64,000 nt of DNA from Devosia sp. FJ2-5-3 (GCF_029201545.1 NZ_CP104007.1:2886501-2950500), one strand, 5' to 3'; positions 17,410 through 26,038 are shown, numbered from the stretch's first letter. Numbers and translations are program-made. Notes: generated by a model from the letters alone, not told the origin.

Positions 17410-17661
17410 ATGGCGCTCAAGGAAAACGATGTGAACTGGTTTCGACCGCTCTGGCGCCGGGTCGCCGTGGCGGTTTTCCTGACGCTGTGGCTGGGCTGGG
17501 AGTTGCTCTATACCGGCGACCAGTTCTGGGCTGTTCTGGTCGGTCTGGCGCTCGCCTATGTCGCCTGGAATTTCTTTTACAGATTTCCCAAGGAGGAGAA
17601 ATCCGATGAGCAAATCCCCCCTCCTCGTTCGCCCGACGAACAGGACCGGCAAGATCCATGA
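17410..17661 (+). CDS. small membrane protein (DUF3329-like)
   Basis: This 83-residue protein has two hydrophobic segments (about residues 17-34 and 39-57) and a charged, proline-rich tail. It resembles the small DUF3329 proteins; that match is from memory. It sits between iolE and iolB, with GGAGGGG upstream, and its last 56 bp overlap the iolB start, so the iolB ribosome site lies inside this gene. Its role is unknown. It may be a membrane partner of inositol uptake or simply a co-transcribed passenger. Confidence 0.7.
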   Translation: MALKENDVNWFRPLWRRVAVAVFLTLWLGWELLYTGDQFWAVLVGLALAYVAWNFFYRFPKEEKSDEQIPPPRSPDEQDRQDP

Positions 17662-18409
17662 TGTAACCCCCGCCTCGGCAGGGTGGAACCATGTCGGATT
17701 TGCCCTGCACAAGCTGACGCCTGGCGAGGCCTTTGGTGGGGCGTCCGAGGACCGCGAACTGTGCCTGGTCATCGTCAGCGGCAGGGGCAAATTCGCCGTC
17801 GACGGCGAGGAGTTTGGCGAGCTGGGCGAGCGGATGAGCCCGTTCGATGGGGCGCCATGGGCCCTCTATGTTCCGGCCGGTCGCCATTGGGCGGTGGACG
17901 CGACGACTGAGCTGGAACTGGCTGTCTGCTCGGCCCCCGGCGGCGGGAATTTCGCTGCAAAGATCATTCCGCCCGGCACGCATCCCCGTATCACCCGGGG
18001 CACGGGCCACAATGTCCGTCATGTCTACAACATCATGCCGGAGGACGATGGCTCTGCCAATGCGCTGCTCGTGGTGGAAGTGATCACCCCCCAGGGCAAC
18101 ACATCATCCTATCCCCCGCACAAGCACGACCAGGACGATCTCCCCCGCGAGAGTCAGCTTGAAGAGACCTACTATCACCGGATGAACCCGCCCCAGGGCT
18201 TCGGCTTCCAGCGCGTTTACACCGATGATCGGAGCCTTGATGAGGCCATGGCGATAGAGGATGGCGATGTCGTTCTCGTGCCCCGCGGCTACCATCCGGT
18301 GGCGACCACCGCGGGCTATGACCTCTACTATCTGAACGTCATGGCCGGGCCAAAGCGCGTTTGGAAATTCCACAATGCAGCCGAGCATGAGTGGATGCTC
18401 AAGGCTTAG
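17606..18409 (+). CDS. iolB: 5-deoxy-glucuronate isomerase
   Basis: This 267-residue double-cupin enzyme converts 5-deoxy-glucuronate to 5-dehydro-2-deoxy-gluconate, the substrate of IolC. Marks are PPHKHDQDDLPRESQLEETYYHR (metal site and IolB-specific stretch), GFGFQRVYTDDRSLDE and LVPRGYHPVATTAGYDLYYLNVMAG. The ATG at 17606 has AGGAGGAG seven bases upstream. It closes the inositol operon; iolA and iolG homologues are not in the window. Confidence 0.95.
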   Translation: MSKSPLLVRPTNRTGKIHDVTPASAGWNHVGFALHKLTPGEAFGGASEDRELCLVIVSGRGKFAVDGEEFGELGERMSPFDGAPWALYVPAGRHWAVDATTELELAVCSAPGGGNFAAKIIPPGTHPRITRGTGHNVRHVYNIMPEDDGSANALLVVEVITPQGNTSSYPPHKHDQDDLPRESQLEETYYHRMNPPQGFGFQRVYTDDRSLDEAMAIEDGDVVLVPRGYHPVATTAGYDLYYLNVMAGPKRVWKFHNAAEHEWMLKA

Positions 18410-18413
18410 CGGG

Positions 18414-18448
18414 CGCACCCTGCCCGTCCCCCGTTGGGTGCGTTATTT
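18414..18448 (+). terminator. probable terminator of the inositol operon
   Basis: CGCACCC (18414-18420) pairs with GGGTGCG (18436-18442), followed by TTATTT. It ends at the stop of the convergent small gene. Confidence 0.5.
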
Positions 18449-18669
18449 CAGGCGTATCGTCCTGGTGTTTTGGGTACGGGCGCATCAGGCCCTTCATCGG
18501 TGCCGTGCATCTTGCGCTGCAGCTTGGCCATCGCCACGCGTTGCATCTGGAGACGCGTGGCGTTGAGCGGCGTGATGACGATGACCTCCGTGCCGGTCAC
18601 CTCGTCAATGGCGGCGACACGCATCACTTGGCCCATCTGTACGAATTCGAACAGAACACCCGCTGACAT
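18448..18669 (-). CDS. small conserved protein (DUF6898-like)
   Basis: This 73-residue soluble protein begins with VLFEFVQMGQVMRVAAIDEVTGTEV, a pattern seen in the small alphaproteobacterial DUF6898 family, and ends in a charged helix and Pro-rich tail. A GGAGGT site lies five bases before the ATG. Function is unknown. Confidence 0.75.
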   Translation of the reverse strand: MSAGVLFEFVQMGQVMRVAAIDEVTGTEVIVITPLNATRLQMQRVAMAKLQRKMHGTDEGPDAPVPKTPGRYA

Positions 18670-18724
18670 GTCACCTCCAGACGGGGCAAGGATAGCAAGA
18701 TTCTCGCCGATGCCTATACGGAAA

Positions 18725-18745
18725 CGCCCTCCTGGTGGGAGGGCG
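18725..18745 (-). terminator. terminator of ldtP
   Basis: An 8-bp stem (18725-18732 with 18738-18745) is followed on the minus strand by TTTCCGT. It lies 12 bp after the ldtP stop. Confidence 0.65.
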
Positions 18746-18756
18746 CCGGTCGAGGA

Positions 18757-20019
18757 TCAGCCGAACGAGACCTTGCCCTGTTCGTCGAATTTGTAGACGT
18801 CGTCGCGGAAACTGACCGTGCCCTGCTTGTTTGCCCAGGCAGTGATGTAGGTTGTGTGGATCGGCACCTTGGCCTTGACCTCCACGTCGAGGCGCTGCAG
18901 CGCGTCGAACGTGGTGTTGACCTTGTTCTGGTCCCAGTCGCCATTGTCGCGCAGAAGCCAGTTCACGAGCTGGCTGACGCCCTCGACGCGCACGCAGCCG
19001 GATGAGTGGAAACGCGCATTTTCGCCGAACAGCGCCTTCGATGGCGTGTCGTGCAGATAGCAGTCATAGGGGTTGTAGAAGTTGATCTTGCAGTGGCCCA
19101 TGGAGTTGGCTGCGCCCGGCTCCTGGCGATACATGTAGTTCACTTCTGCATCGCTGATATTGGCCCAGTTGATGGACTGCGGATCGATCTTGTTACCGCT
19201 GCCGTCGTAGATGAAAATATTCTGCTCGGCCAGGTAGTTCGGGTTCTGCTGCATGTACTTGGTCAGGTCCTGGCGAACCAGGGACTTGGGAACATGCCAA
19301 TAGGGGTTGAAATTGATCTGGTGGATGTTCGACGCCATGATCGGCGTCGCACGGTCAACGCGGCCGACCACCGCGGTGTGGCGCTGCTCGACCATGCCGT
19401 CATTGACGGCTTCGATCGTCGCCGCCGGAATATTCACCACCACATAGCGCGGGTTGAGCTTGGCGGCCATGTTCTGGACGCGGGTGAAGTTCAGGTAAAG
19501 CTGCTGCAGCCGGGTGGCGGCCGGCACGGACAGCGCATACCAGGTCGCCTCGTCCACCTGGCCGTTGACCACGAGGCCATGCCGAGCCTGGAAGGCGCGA
19601 ACGCCACGGTCGGTCTCGGCGTCGAAAACTTCGCTGACATTGTCTACGAGCGGCATGTCGCCCGACGAGATCAGGCGGCGCTTGAGCTGCACAACATGAC
19701 GCGCCGATTTGCCCAGGTTGAGCCCATATGCCTCCTGCGGCGTCTCTTCCCAGCCGCCCGCAGCGACAAACGGCTCATACTGGGAAATGGCCAATTGGAG
19801 ATTGTAAGCCGTATCGAAGCTCAAGATCGGCTCATTGGTCGAAATCAGCGCCTCTGCGGCGGCCGTATTTCCACCCTGGTCCGCATCACGAAGGACGCGG
19901 TTTCTTGCGAACATGTCCCATACGGACTCGCTGTCCTGCGCCCTGACGATCGAGGGCATGGCTATGCCAGCACCAGCAACAGCAAGAGAACGGAGAAGAG
20001 AACGTCGATTTAGCCGCAT
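18757..20019 (-). CDS. ldtP: L,D-transpeptidase with peptidoglycan-binding domain
   Basis: This ~420-residue exported enzyme makes 3-3 or protein-peptidoglycan cross-links. The N-terminus MRLNRRSLLRSLAVAGAG looks like a twin-arginine-style signal. A PG-binding region lies near residues 105-180 (TDRGVRAFQARHGL), then a YkuD catalytic domain (about 195-370) with the active-site motif FHSSGCVRVEG, where Cys is the nucleophile. An upstream start (20046 or 20043) is possible, but 20019 gives the proper signal peptide. A MarR-type LdtR gene lies upstream on the same strand; in Liberibacter and Sinorhizobium LdtR controls ldtP. Confidence 0.9.
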   Translation of the reverse strand: MRLNRRSLLRSLAVAGAGIAMPSIVRAQDSESVWDMFARNRVLRDADQGGNTAAAEALISTNEPILSFDTAYNLQLAISQYEPFVAAGGWEETPQEAYGLNLGKSARHVVQLKRRLISSGDMPLVDNVSEVFDAETDRGVRAFQARHGLVVNGQVDEATWYALSVPAATRLQQLYLNFTRVQNMAAKLNPRYVVVNIPAATIEAVNDGMVEQRHTAVVGRVDRATPIMASNIHQINFNPYWHVPKSLVRQDLTKYMQQNPNYLAEQNIFIYDGSGNKIDPQSINWANISDAEVNYMYRQEPGAANSMGHCKINFYNPYDCYLHDTPSKALFGENARFHSSGCVRVEGVSQLVNWLLRDNGDWDQNKVNTTFDALQRLDVEVKAKVPIHTTYITAWANKQGTVSFRDDVYKFDEQGKVSFG

Positions 20020-20188
20020 TGAATCACCCAGCAGAACGCCCATCACCAGATGGCGCGATTAGCATTGCCATGTCGGGCCCACAACGTCTGTCAACGCCTT
20101 GTGAACCATCGGCACAACTACCCATACTCGGGAAATGGTTTCGAACCACGTAACGCTGCTGCGCTCGCTTTACGGCACAAATGAGAAA

Positions 20189-20208
20189 CGCCGGCCACGG
20201 GGCCGGCG
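20189..20208 (-). terminator. terminator of ldtR
   Basis: CGCCGGCC pairs with GGCCGGCG around ACGG. On the minus strand it is followed by TTTCTCATTT, a usable U-tract. It lies in the 260-bp gap between ldtR and ldtP, so ldtP probably has its own promoter. Confidence 0.65.
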
Positions 20209-20279
20209 TTCGCGTGCAAGTGTGGCGCGGAGGCAACACGCGCTCCACCCGCCCGAATGTCGTCAGATGAACGCCGTGA

Positions 20280-20789
20280 TCAGAGCTTGTAGAGGATCTG
20301 GTCGACCCAGAAGCGCTCGAGACGGGCCAGTGCCTTGTTGAGGTTGTCGAACTCCTCGTCGCCCAGGCCGCCGACCTTGTCGATCGACTTGAGGTGGCGA
20401 TCATAGAGCTCGTCGATCACTTCTGCCACTTCTTCGCCCTTCGGCGTCAGGCGGATGCGAACCGAGCGACGGTCCGTGCGCGAACGCTCCTGGAAGATGT
20501 AACCGGTCTCGACCAGCTTCTTGAGGTTGTACGAGACGTTGGAGCCGAGATAGTAGCCCCGCGAGCGCAGTTCTCCCGCTGTCAGTTCGCTGTCGCCGAT
20601 GTTGAACATCAACAGCGCCTGGACAGGGTTGATATCGTCCCAACCCATGCGGTCGAACTCGTCCTTGATCAGGTCGAGAAGACGACGGTGAAGACGCTCA
20701 ACGCGGGAGACTGCCTCGAGATAGAGCGGCTTGAGACCTACGCCACGTTCCGGAACGATGTTCTCAGCGGTGTTCGACTTGATTGCCAT
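20280..20789 (-). CDS. ldtR: MarR family regulator LdtR
   Basis: This 169-residue winged-helix protein has a recognition region LRSRGYYLGSNVSYNLKKLVETGYI and a wing RSRTDRRSVRIRLTPKGEEV. The long, well-conserved N-terminal helix (PLYLEAVSRVERLHRRLLDLIKDEF) and the adjacent L,D-transpeptidase identify it as LdtR, a regulator of cell-wall cross-linking and osmotic tolerance in Hyphomicrobiales. The 343 bp upstream hold its promoter. Confidence 0.88.
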   Translation of the reverse strand: MAIKSNTAENIVPERGVGLKPLYLEAVSRVERLHRRLLDLIKDEFDRMGWDDINPVQALLMFNIGDSELTAGELRSRGYYLGSNVSYNLKKLVETGYIFQERSRTDRRSVRIRLTPKGEEVAEVIDELYDRHLKSIDKVGGLGDEEFDNLNKALARLERFWVDQILYKL

Positions 20790-21132
20790 TTGTGCCTCAC
20801 TGTTTTTCTGCGTGCGATTTTTCGCATCTCATGAGGCCAAACTAGGGCCCGCCGACTAAGATCACCCTAAGCCGCACGCTTAAAACTATCTTACTGGAAA
20901 GCAATGGGAATTTGGCTTTATGGATCGTTACACCGGTTGATAAAATTGTAACCTTACGGGCGTGTAAAGGGCCGCCAGACGACGGGTGCGCCACCCTGAG
21001 GTTGTTGAGCGCGCAGTGGATAAGTCTGTTCACCCAGACCAGGAAACCCCGCATTGGCCGCTCGCCAGCTCCAGTGGCTGGTTAAGGTCATGCCGTCGAT
21101 TTGAGGCGAATTTACCGGCAGCGCGACTGCGG
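20790..21132. other. gene-free region upstream of ldtR
   Basis: No coding region is supported. It must hold the ldtR promoter on the minus strand. A GTTACA/TGTAAC inverted repeat (20927-20932 and 20947-20952) with an AT-rich spacer is a possible regulator site. The rest shows nothing definite. Confidence 0.4.
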
Positions 21133-21522
21133 TCAGTCTGCGGCCTGTGCCCGATTGATGCGGATGCTGAGCCCGAAAATCAGCACGATGGCGACCAGCA
21201 AAATGACGCGCACGGAAAAGCCGACCGCGCTCATGCGGATGTCGGGGCTGCCGGCAACATAGAGAGCCAGTTCGGTTGCCGTGGCGCCGACCAGGAGAAC
21301 AGCGCCCCAACTGGCCTTGATCCACAGGCCGACACCGGCAAAGAGGCGGGCAAGGGAAAAGATCGCCAGGTAGACGAAGGCGGACGGTCCCATGACGGCC
21401 AGGGGACTTGTCGAGCCGAGGTTAATCCCGAGCAGGCGGCCGGCATCGTTCAGCCCCAGCATGAGACTGAGGATTGCGACGATCCGGATATAGAGGCCGA
21501 GCTGGGGTGCCTTGAACAACAT
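21133..21522 (-). CDS. small membrane protein (DUF6163-like)
   Basis: This 129-residue protein has about four hydrophobic segments (RIVAILSLMLGL, FVYLAIFSLARLFAGVGLWI, WGAVLLVGATATELALYVAG, VGFSVRVILLVAIVLIFGL). Its place between ldtR and hemB matches the DUF6163 family in Rhizobiales, an assignment from memory. The ATG at 21522 is the first that precedes the membrane segments; the ribosome site is weak. It is divergent from hemB by 97 bp. Function is unknown. Confidence 0.7.
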   Translation of the reverse strand: MLFKAPQLGLYIRIVAILSLMLGLNDAGRLLGINLGSTSPLAVMGPSAFVYLAIFSLARLFAGVGLWIKASWGAVLLVGATATELALYVAGSPDIRMSAVGFSVRVILLVAIVLIFGLSIRINRAQAAD

Positions 21523-21619
21523 GCAGACTTGATAGCGACTGGCGGCCCCTGCGACAAGCGGTGGCTTGGACGGCCAGCGCTGCGCTGATAGGAAGATCGC
21601 AGAAACGGAGCGCCTTCCC

Positions 21620-22633
21620 ATGACTGACAATTGGCCAAAGCATGACATGTCCTTTCTCGCCGGACGCCGACTGCGCCGGACACGGCAGGCTAATTGGAGT
21701 CGCGACATGGTGCGCGAGACTCAATTGCTGCCGCGCGACCTGATCTGGCCGCTCTTTGTCATCGATGGACACAATGAGCGGACGCAGATCAAGACCATGC
21801 CCGGCGTCGAGCGGCTGTCCGTGGATCTCATGGTCGAGGCCGCGAAGGCCGCCCGCGATGCCGGGATACCGGCGCTGGCCATTTTCCCCAATACACCGGA
21901 CCACCTCCGCGCCGAGGACGGAGCCGAGGCCTATAATCCCGACAACCTCATGTGCCGCGCGCTCAGTGCCATCAAGAGTGCCGTGCCGGAAATCGGGCTC
22001 ATCGCCGACGTGGCGCTGGATGAATATTCCAGCGACGGTCAGGATGGCCTCGTTCGCGACGGGGAAATCCTCAATGACGAGACTGTGGCTGCCATGGTGC
22101 GGTCGGCTCTCGTCCAGGCCAGGGCTGGCGCGGATATCATTGCGCCGTCGGACATGATGGATGGCCGCGTTGCCGCCATAAGGGAAGCCCTCGATGCGGA
22201 AGGCTACGAGAACGTGCAGATCATGGCCTATTCGGCCAAATATGCATCGTGCTTCTATGGTCCGTTCCGTGAGGCCGTCGGTTCGGGCAGCCGCCTCAAG
22301 GGCGATAAGCGTACCTACCAGATGGACTACGCCAATACCGACGAAGCGCTGCGCGAGATCGAGCAGGATATCGCCGAGGGCGCCGACAGCGTCATGGTCA
22401 AGCCGGGCCTGCCCTATCTCGACATCATCCGCCGGGCGAAGGACGCCTTCAACATCCCGATCTACGCCTACCAGGTGAGTGGGGAATACGCGATGATCGA
22501 ACTGGCCGGGGCAGCGGGCGCCATCAATCGCGACGCGGCAGTCCTCGAGAGCCTGTGGGCCTTCAAGCGGGCCGGTGCAAATGGCATTCTCACCTATTAC
22601 GCGCTCGAAATGGCCCGCAAGCTCGGCCGCTGA
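21620..22633 (+). CDS. hemB: delta-aminolevulinic acid dehydratase (porphobilinogen synthase)
   Basis: This 337-residue enzyme condenses two 5-aminolevulinate molecules to porphobilinogen in haem synthesis. The Schiff-base lysines lie in IMAYSAKYASCFYGPF and SVMVKPGLPYLD. The usual zinc-binding cysteines are replaced (VALDEYSSDGQDG), which marks the magnesium-type enzyme of alphaproteobacteria. The ATG at 21620 was chosen over in-frame starts upstream because of the CGGAG site and the fit to family length. Confidence 0.95.
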   Translation: MTDNWPKHDMSFLAGRRLRRTRQANWSRDMVRETQLLPRDLIWPLFVIDGHNERTQIKTMPGVERLSVDLMVEAAKAARDAGIPALAIFPNTPDHLRAEDGAEAYNPDNLMCRALSAIKSAVPEIGLIADVALDEYSSDGQDGLVRDGEILNDETVAAMVRSALVQARAGADIIAPSDMMDGRVAAIREALDAEGYENVQIMAYSAKYASCFYGPFREAVGSGSRLKGDKRTYQMDYANTDEALREIEQDIAEGADSVMVKPGLPYLDIIRRAKDAFNIPIYAYQVSGEYAMIELAGAAGAINRDAAVLESLWAFKRAGANGILTYYALEMARKLGR

Positions 22634-22665
22634 CAAGCTGCATTCTCGGCAATCGGTGATCAAGC

Positions 22666-22692
22666 GCCCCCGCCTCGCGCGGGGGCCTTTTT
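22666..22692 (+). terminator. Rho-independent terminator of hemB
   Basis: A perfect GCCCCCGC/GCGGGGGC stem with a five-base loop is followed by CTTTTTCATTTTG. It lies 32 bp after the stop. Confidence 0.9.
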
Positions 22693-22779
22693 CATTTTGA
22701 ACAAGTTGCCGAGATGTCGATTGCTTTAAGTCGCACGAGAATTTAACAAGACGCAACTTGCAATATTCTGGAGTCTGAA

Positions 22780-24210
22780 ATGTCGGCTGATGTCGAAGGG
22801 CGCTGGGCCGAAATTTTTGGGCCGAAATACCTTGCTGCCACGATTATCCTTTGTCTCGGCGTGGCGCTGCTGGCGTTCAACGCCTTCCTGTCGTCCACGG
22901 CGCTGCCAACCGCCGTCAATGAACTTGACGGCGTCGAACTGATCGCCTGGGCGACAACCCTCTACCTTGTCTTCGCCATTGTGGGCGGTGCCGGCGCCGT
23001 CATGGTCAAGCAACGCCTCGGCTCGCGCTGGGCACTGATCGCCATGGCGGTCGTATTCTTGATTGGCACGCTCGTGGCCGCCAGTGCGGGCACCATGTCC
23101 CAGGTCCTGATCGGTCGGGCCATCCAGGGTCTGGGCGAAGGGGTCGTGGCGGCGCTGTGCTTTGCGCTGATCCCTGAGCTGTTCCCCAACAGGCTGGTGC
23201 CGAAGGTTTTCGGCATGCAGGCGGTGATCTGGGCCATCGCGGCCTTTGGCGGTCCGGCCGGAGCGGGAGCGCTGACGGAATTCGTGTCATGGCGCGCAGC
23301 GTTTCTGGTGAACGTGCCCTTCGTCGTCGTGTTCTGCCTCATGGTCGCGCTCGTCGTTCCCAACAGCGCCGCAAGCGATACACGGTCCGGCTTTCCGGGC
23401 GTGAGGCTCCTGGCCATTGGTGGCGGCATATTGCTGGTGGCAATCGCTTCCGTTCTTCCGGCTCCACAGGCTTTTGGACTTGTGGGCGTGGCGATCCTGG
23501 CGCTGATCTTTGCCATCTGGCTCGATCGCCGCAGCGCCTCCCCCCTCACCCCATCCGGCGCGTTCTGGTCGAACACGGCCCTTGGACCGGGCTTCTGGGT
23601 CGTCCTGCTGATGCCTGTCGCGGGCGCGGTGACGGCGGTGTACCTCGTCATGCTGCTGCAGCAATTGTGGGGCTTTGGCCCGACGCTTGCCGGCGCTGTG
23701 GGCGCGGTGATGGCAGTGGCGTGGAGCCTGTCTTCCGTCGCTGTCGCCAATGTGCGCAAGCGTTCGACTCGCGCCGTGTTGATCCGCCTTGGACCGGTTT
23801 TTCTCGCCATCGGCATTTCAGGTGTTCTGTGCGGCCTCATATTCACCCTGCCTCCGCTGCTCATCGTGTCGCAACTGCTGATCGGCATGGGGTTTGGCAT
23901 GTCGAACGGCTACATCATGCTCACCTTGATCGAGACGACCAGCGACGCGGAACGCGACCGCACCTCTGCTCTCATCCCGACGACGCAATCTGCCGGTAAT
24001 GCCATCGGAGCGGCTATTGCCGGCCTGGCCGCGAACACCGCCGGATATGCCGTAGCGACGACGAAGGAAGAAGTGCTGACCGCAATCATTCCGCTTTTTG
24101 CGACGGGCTCGATCATCGCGGCCATTGCAGCCATGACCGCTCTGGCCATGGTTCGCCGCGTCGCGCCCGCGCCTATCCTCGGCGAAGCGCAGGTTGCCGA
24201 GGCGGCCTGA
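22780..24210 (+). CDS. MFS transporter (DHA2-like multidrug efflux type)
   Basis: This 476-residue membrane protein has 12-14 hydrophobic segments. The MFS motif A region is replaced by QRLGSRWALI, motif C-like GGPAGAGALTEFVSWRAAFLVN is clear, and IGRAIQGLGEG is typical of DHA-type drug:H+ antiporters. The ATG at 22780 follows TGGAG. It is probably an efflux pump; the substrate is unknown and no regulator is adjacent. Confidence 0.87.
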   Translation: MSADVEGRWAEIFGPKYLAATIILCLGVALLAFNAFLSSTALPTAVNELDGVELIAWATTLYLVFAIVGGAGAVMVKQRLGSRWALIAMAVVFLIGTLVAASAGTMSQVLIGRAIQGLGEGVVAALCFALIPELFPNRLVPKVFGMQAVIWAIAAFGGPAGAGALTEFVSWRAAFLVNVPFVVVFCLMVALVVPNSAASDTRSGFPGVRLLAIGGGILLVAIASVLPAPQAFGLVGVAILALIFAIWLDRRSASPLTPSGAFWSNTALGPGFWVVLLMPVAGAVTAVYLVMLLQQLWGFGPTLAGAVGAVMAVAWSLSSVAVANVRKRSTRAVLIRLGPVFLAIGISGVLCGLIFTLPPLLIVSQLLIGMGFGMSNGYIMLTLIETTSDAERDRTSALIPTTQSAGNAIGAAIAGLAANTAGYAVATTKEEVLTAIIPLFATGSIIAAIAAMTALAMVRRVAPAPILGEAQVAEAA

Positions 24211-24275
24211 CCGAAGCACTGAAATTATGAGGTCCGCCTCTTGCACTGCGGCGCGGCTATGACAATCTTTCGGCC

Positions 24276-24788
24276 ATGAGCAACGATTACGCCGCCCGCC
24301 CCCAATTGCCCGACCCCGCAACGGCCCCCGAACTCTTCGAGGGACTGCTGACGCGACGTGTCATCGCCGCGATCATCGATATCATCCTGATCTCGATAAT
24401 CGTCGCGCTGGTGTCTCTGGCTGGAGCCATATTGGGCTTCTTCACCTTCGGGCTGGCCTGGGTCTCGCTGCTTTTCATCGTGCCCGCCTCGATCGTTCTC
24501 TACTACGCGGCAACACTTGGCTCGGCGAAACGGGCCACGATCGGCATGCAACTCATGGACCTCGTCCTTACCCCCACCCGTGGCGTTCCATTGGACGGCT
24601 GGATGGCAGTGGTCCACGCTCTGGTGTTCTGGATCACCTTCTGGATCTCCTGGCCCATCTCTCTGCTCTTTGCCCTGTTCACGCCCCGTCGCCAGATGAT
24701 CCACGACCTGATCGTGGGCACGCTGATGGTGCGGCGCTCGCCGATGATGCGTCACTGGCAACGGATGCGGCAATCCGGGGCATATTGA
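24276..24788 (+). CDS. RDD family membrane protein
   Basis: This 170-residue protein has three hydrophobic stretches and the RDD-type residues, starting LLTRRVIAAIIDIILI, then GSAKRATIGMQLMDL and RQMIHDLIVGTLMVRR. RDD proteins are small inner-membrane proteins, some linked to ion transport; function here is unknown. It sits 61 bp before bpt and probably shares its transcript. Confidence 0.85.
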   Translation: MSNDYAARPQLPDPATAPELFEGLLTRRVIAAIIDIILISIIVALVSLAGAILGFFTFGLAWVSLLFIVPASIVLYYAATLGSAKRATIGMQLMDLVLTPTRGVPLDGWMAVVHALVFWITFWISWPISLLFALFTPRRQMIHDLIVGTLMVRRSPMMRHWQRMRQSGAY

Positions 24789-24849
24789 TACGTTGCAGGT
24801 AGACGGCCGCGAGGGTACACTCGCGGTCATTGCAGCTTTTGGGTCCTAG

Positions 24850-25608
24850 ATGACCAACCAGTCCCCGGAATCCACCCAGCTCTTCTTAACTGCAGCGATG
24901 CCGTGTCCCTACCTGCCGGATCGGCAGGAGCGGAAACTGTTCACGCATCTGACCGGCAGGCGCGCCTCGGCGCTTCACCATCTCCTCAGCGATAATGGCT
25001 TCCGCCGCAGCCAGAACCTTATCTATCGTCCGGCCTGTGAAGGCTGCAATGCGTGCCAATCCGTACGCATCGTGGCCGAGGAGTTCAATCCGTCGGCACG
25101 CTTCCGACGGGTGCTGCGCAACAATGTGGATCTGGGCATTTCGGTGCGCCACCCGCAGGCCACAGCGGAACAATTCGATCTATTCAAGACCTATCTCGAT
25201 GCCCGCCATGCTGACGGCGGGATGACGCAGATGAGTTACGACGACTATGAGTACATGGTCGAGGACACGCCGGTTCAGTCCGTGGTGGTTGAGTACCGCC
25301 TGCTCAAGGAGCCCGGCGAACCCCTGGTGGCCGTGGCGCTGACCGATGTCATGCCCGACGGGCTATCCATGGTCTATTCATTCTACGACCCGGCGCAGGC
25401 CCGACGCAGTCTCGGCACGTTCCTCATCCTCGACCATATCGCCCAGGTACGCGCCGCCGGCCTCGACTATGTCTATCTCGGCTATTGGGTGAAGAACTCG
25501 CCGAAGATGGCCTACAAGGCCCTCTACCAGCCGCTGGAAATCCAGCGTGGACACGAGGGCTGGGTGCGCCAGTCGCCCACCGAAGCCGAGGCCTCGCGCG
25601 CGCTCTAG
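24850..25608 (+). CDS. bpt: aspartate/glutamate leucyltransferase (N-degron pathway)
   Basis: This 252-residue transferase adds Leu from leucyl-tRNA to proteins with N-terminal Asp or Glu, marking them for ClpAP. Marks are MPCPYLPDRQERKLFTHL, the CEGCNACQSVRI cysteine cluster and VYLGYWVKNSPKMAYKALYQP near the end. Length and motifs match bacterial Bpt/Ate proteins. The TAG stop lies inside the palindromic element that follows. Confidence 0.93.
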   Translation: MTNQSPESTQLFLTAAMPCPYLPDRQERKLFTHLTGRRASALHHLLSDNGFRRSQNLIYRPACEGCNACQSVRIVAEEFNPSARFRRVLRNNVDLGISVRHPQATAEQFDLFKTYLDARHADGGMTQMSYDDYEYMVEDTPVQSVVVEYRLLKEPGEPLVAVALTDVMPDGLSMVYSFYDPAQARRSLGTFLILDHIAQVRAAGLDYVYLGYWVKNSPKMAYKALYQPLEIQRGHEGWVRQSPTEAEASRAL

Positions 25609-25711
25609 AGCATTTCACCGCGTCGTTGACGCGGTGAAATCACTCCAAGTCCTTGTTTTGTCGCGCTTCCGAACCGGAAAAGTGGTGTCCACTTTTCCTG
25701 GAAACGCTCTA
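25606..25711. repeat. RIME-like 106-bp element with two perfect hairpins
   Basis: Outer arms TAGAGC (25606-25611) and GCTCTA (25706-25711) enclose a perfect 13-bp hairpin (25612-25624 with 25628-25640) and a perfect 10-bp hairpin (25676-25685 with 25689-25698). Size and two-palindrome layout match the RIME-type intergenic repeats described in rhizobia. It fills the gap between convergent genes and its ends form both stop codons (TAG). It may terminate both transcripts. Confidence 0.8.
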
Positions 25712-26017
25712 CACCGCCATATCGAAGACAATCAGCCCATCGCGACCGCCCTCGAGCGCCGCCACCAGACGCCCACCTGCGGCCTTGTGTGCCGGGTGCA
25801 CCAGATAGGCATCGCGCGCCGCTTCATCGACGAAATCCATGGTGAAGCCGTCGATGAACCCCTGGTGCAGGCCCTCGGGTGACACATTCGCACCGAAGGC
25901 CATGCCAACAAATCCCGGAACGACTTCACGCAGAGATTCAAGTTCGGCATAGATGGCCGCCCGCTCTTCAAGCGACACATCCGGACGAAAGCGAACAAAC
26001 ACGCAGTGGCGGATCAT
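25709..26017 (-). CDS. Dabb family (stress-responsive alpha/beta barrel) protein
   Basis: This 102-residue protein has the dimeric ferredoxin-like barrel signature: MIRHCVFVRFRPDVSLEE, a middle VPGFVGMAFGANVSPEGL, then FVDEAARDAYLVHPAHKA. Such proteins are small and of mostly unknown role. It follows parC by 21 bp on the same strand, so it probably shares its transcript. Its stop codon is supplied by the palindromic element. Confidence 0.85.
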   Translation of the reverse strand: MIRHCVFVRFRPDVSLEERAAIYAELESLREVVPGFVGMAFGANVSPEGLHQGFIDGFTMDFVDEAARDAYLVHPAHKAAGGRLVAALEGGRDGLIVFDMAV

Positions 26018-26038
26018 TTGTTGAGTCCCTTGAATCGG

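Noticed and set aside
25606..25711. Insertion sequence or MITE with target-site duplication
   Set aside because: No transposase and no flanking direct duplication are seen; the two-palindrome RIME-like reading explains the element better.
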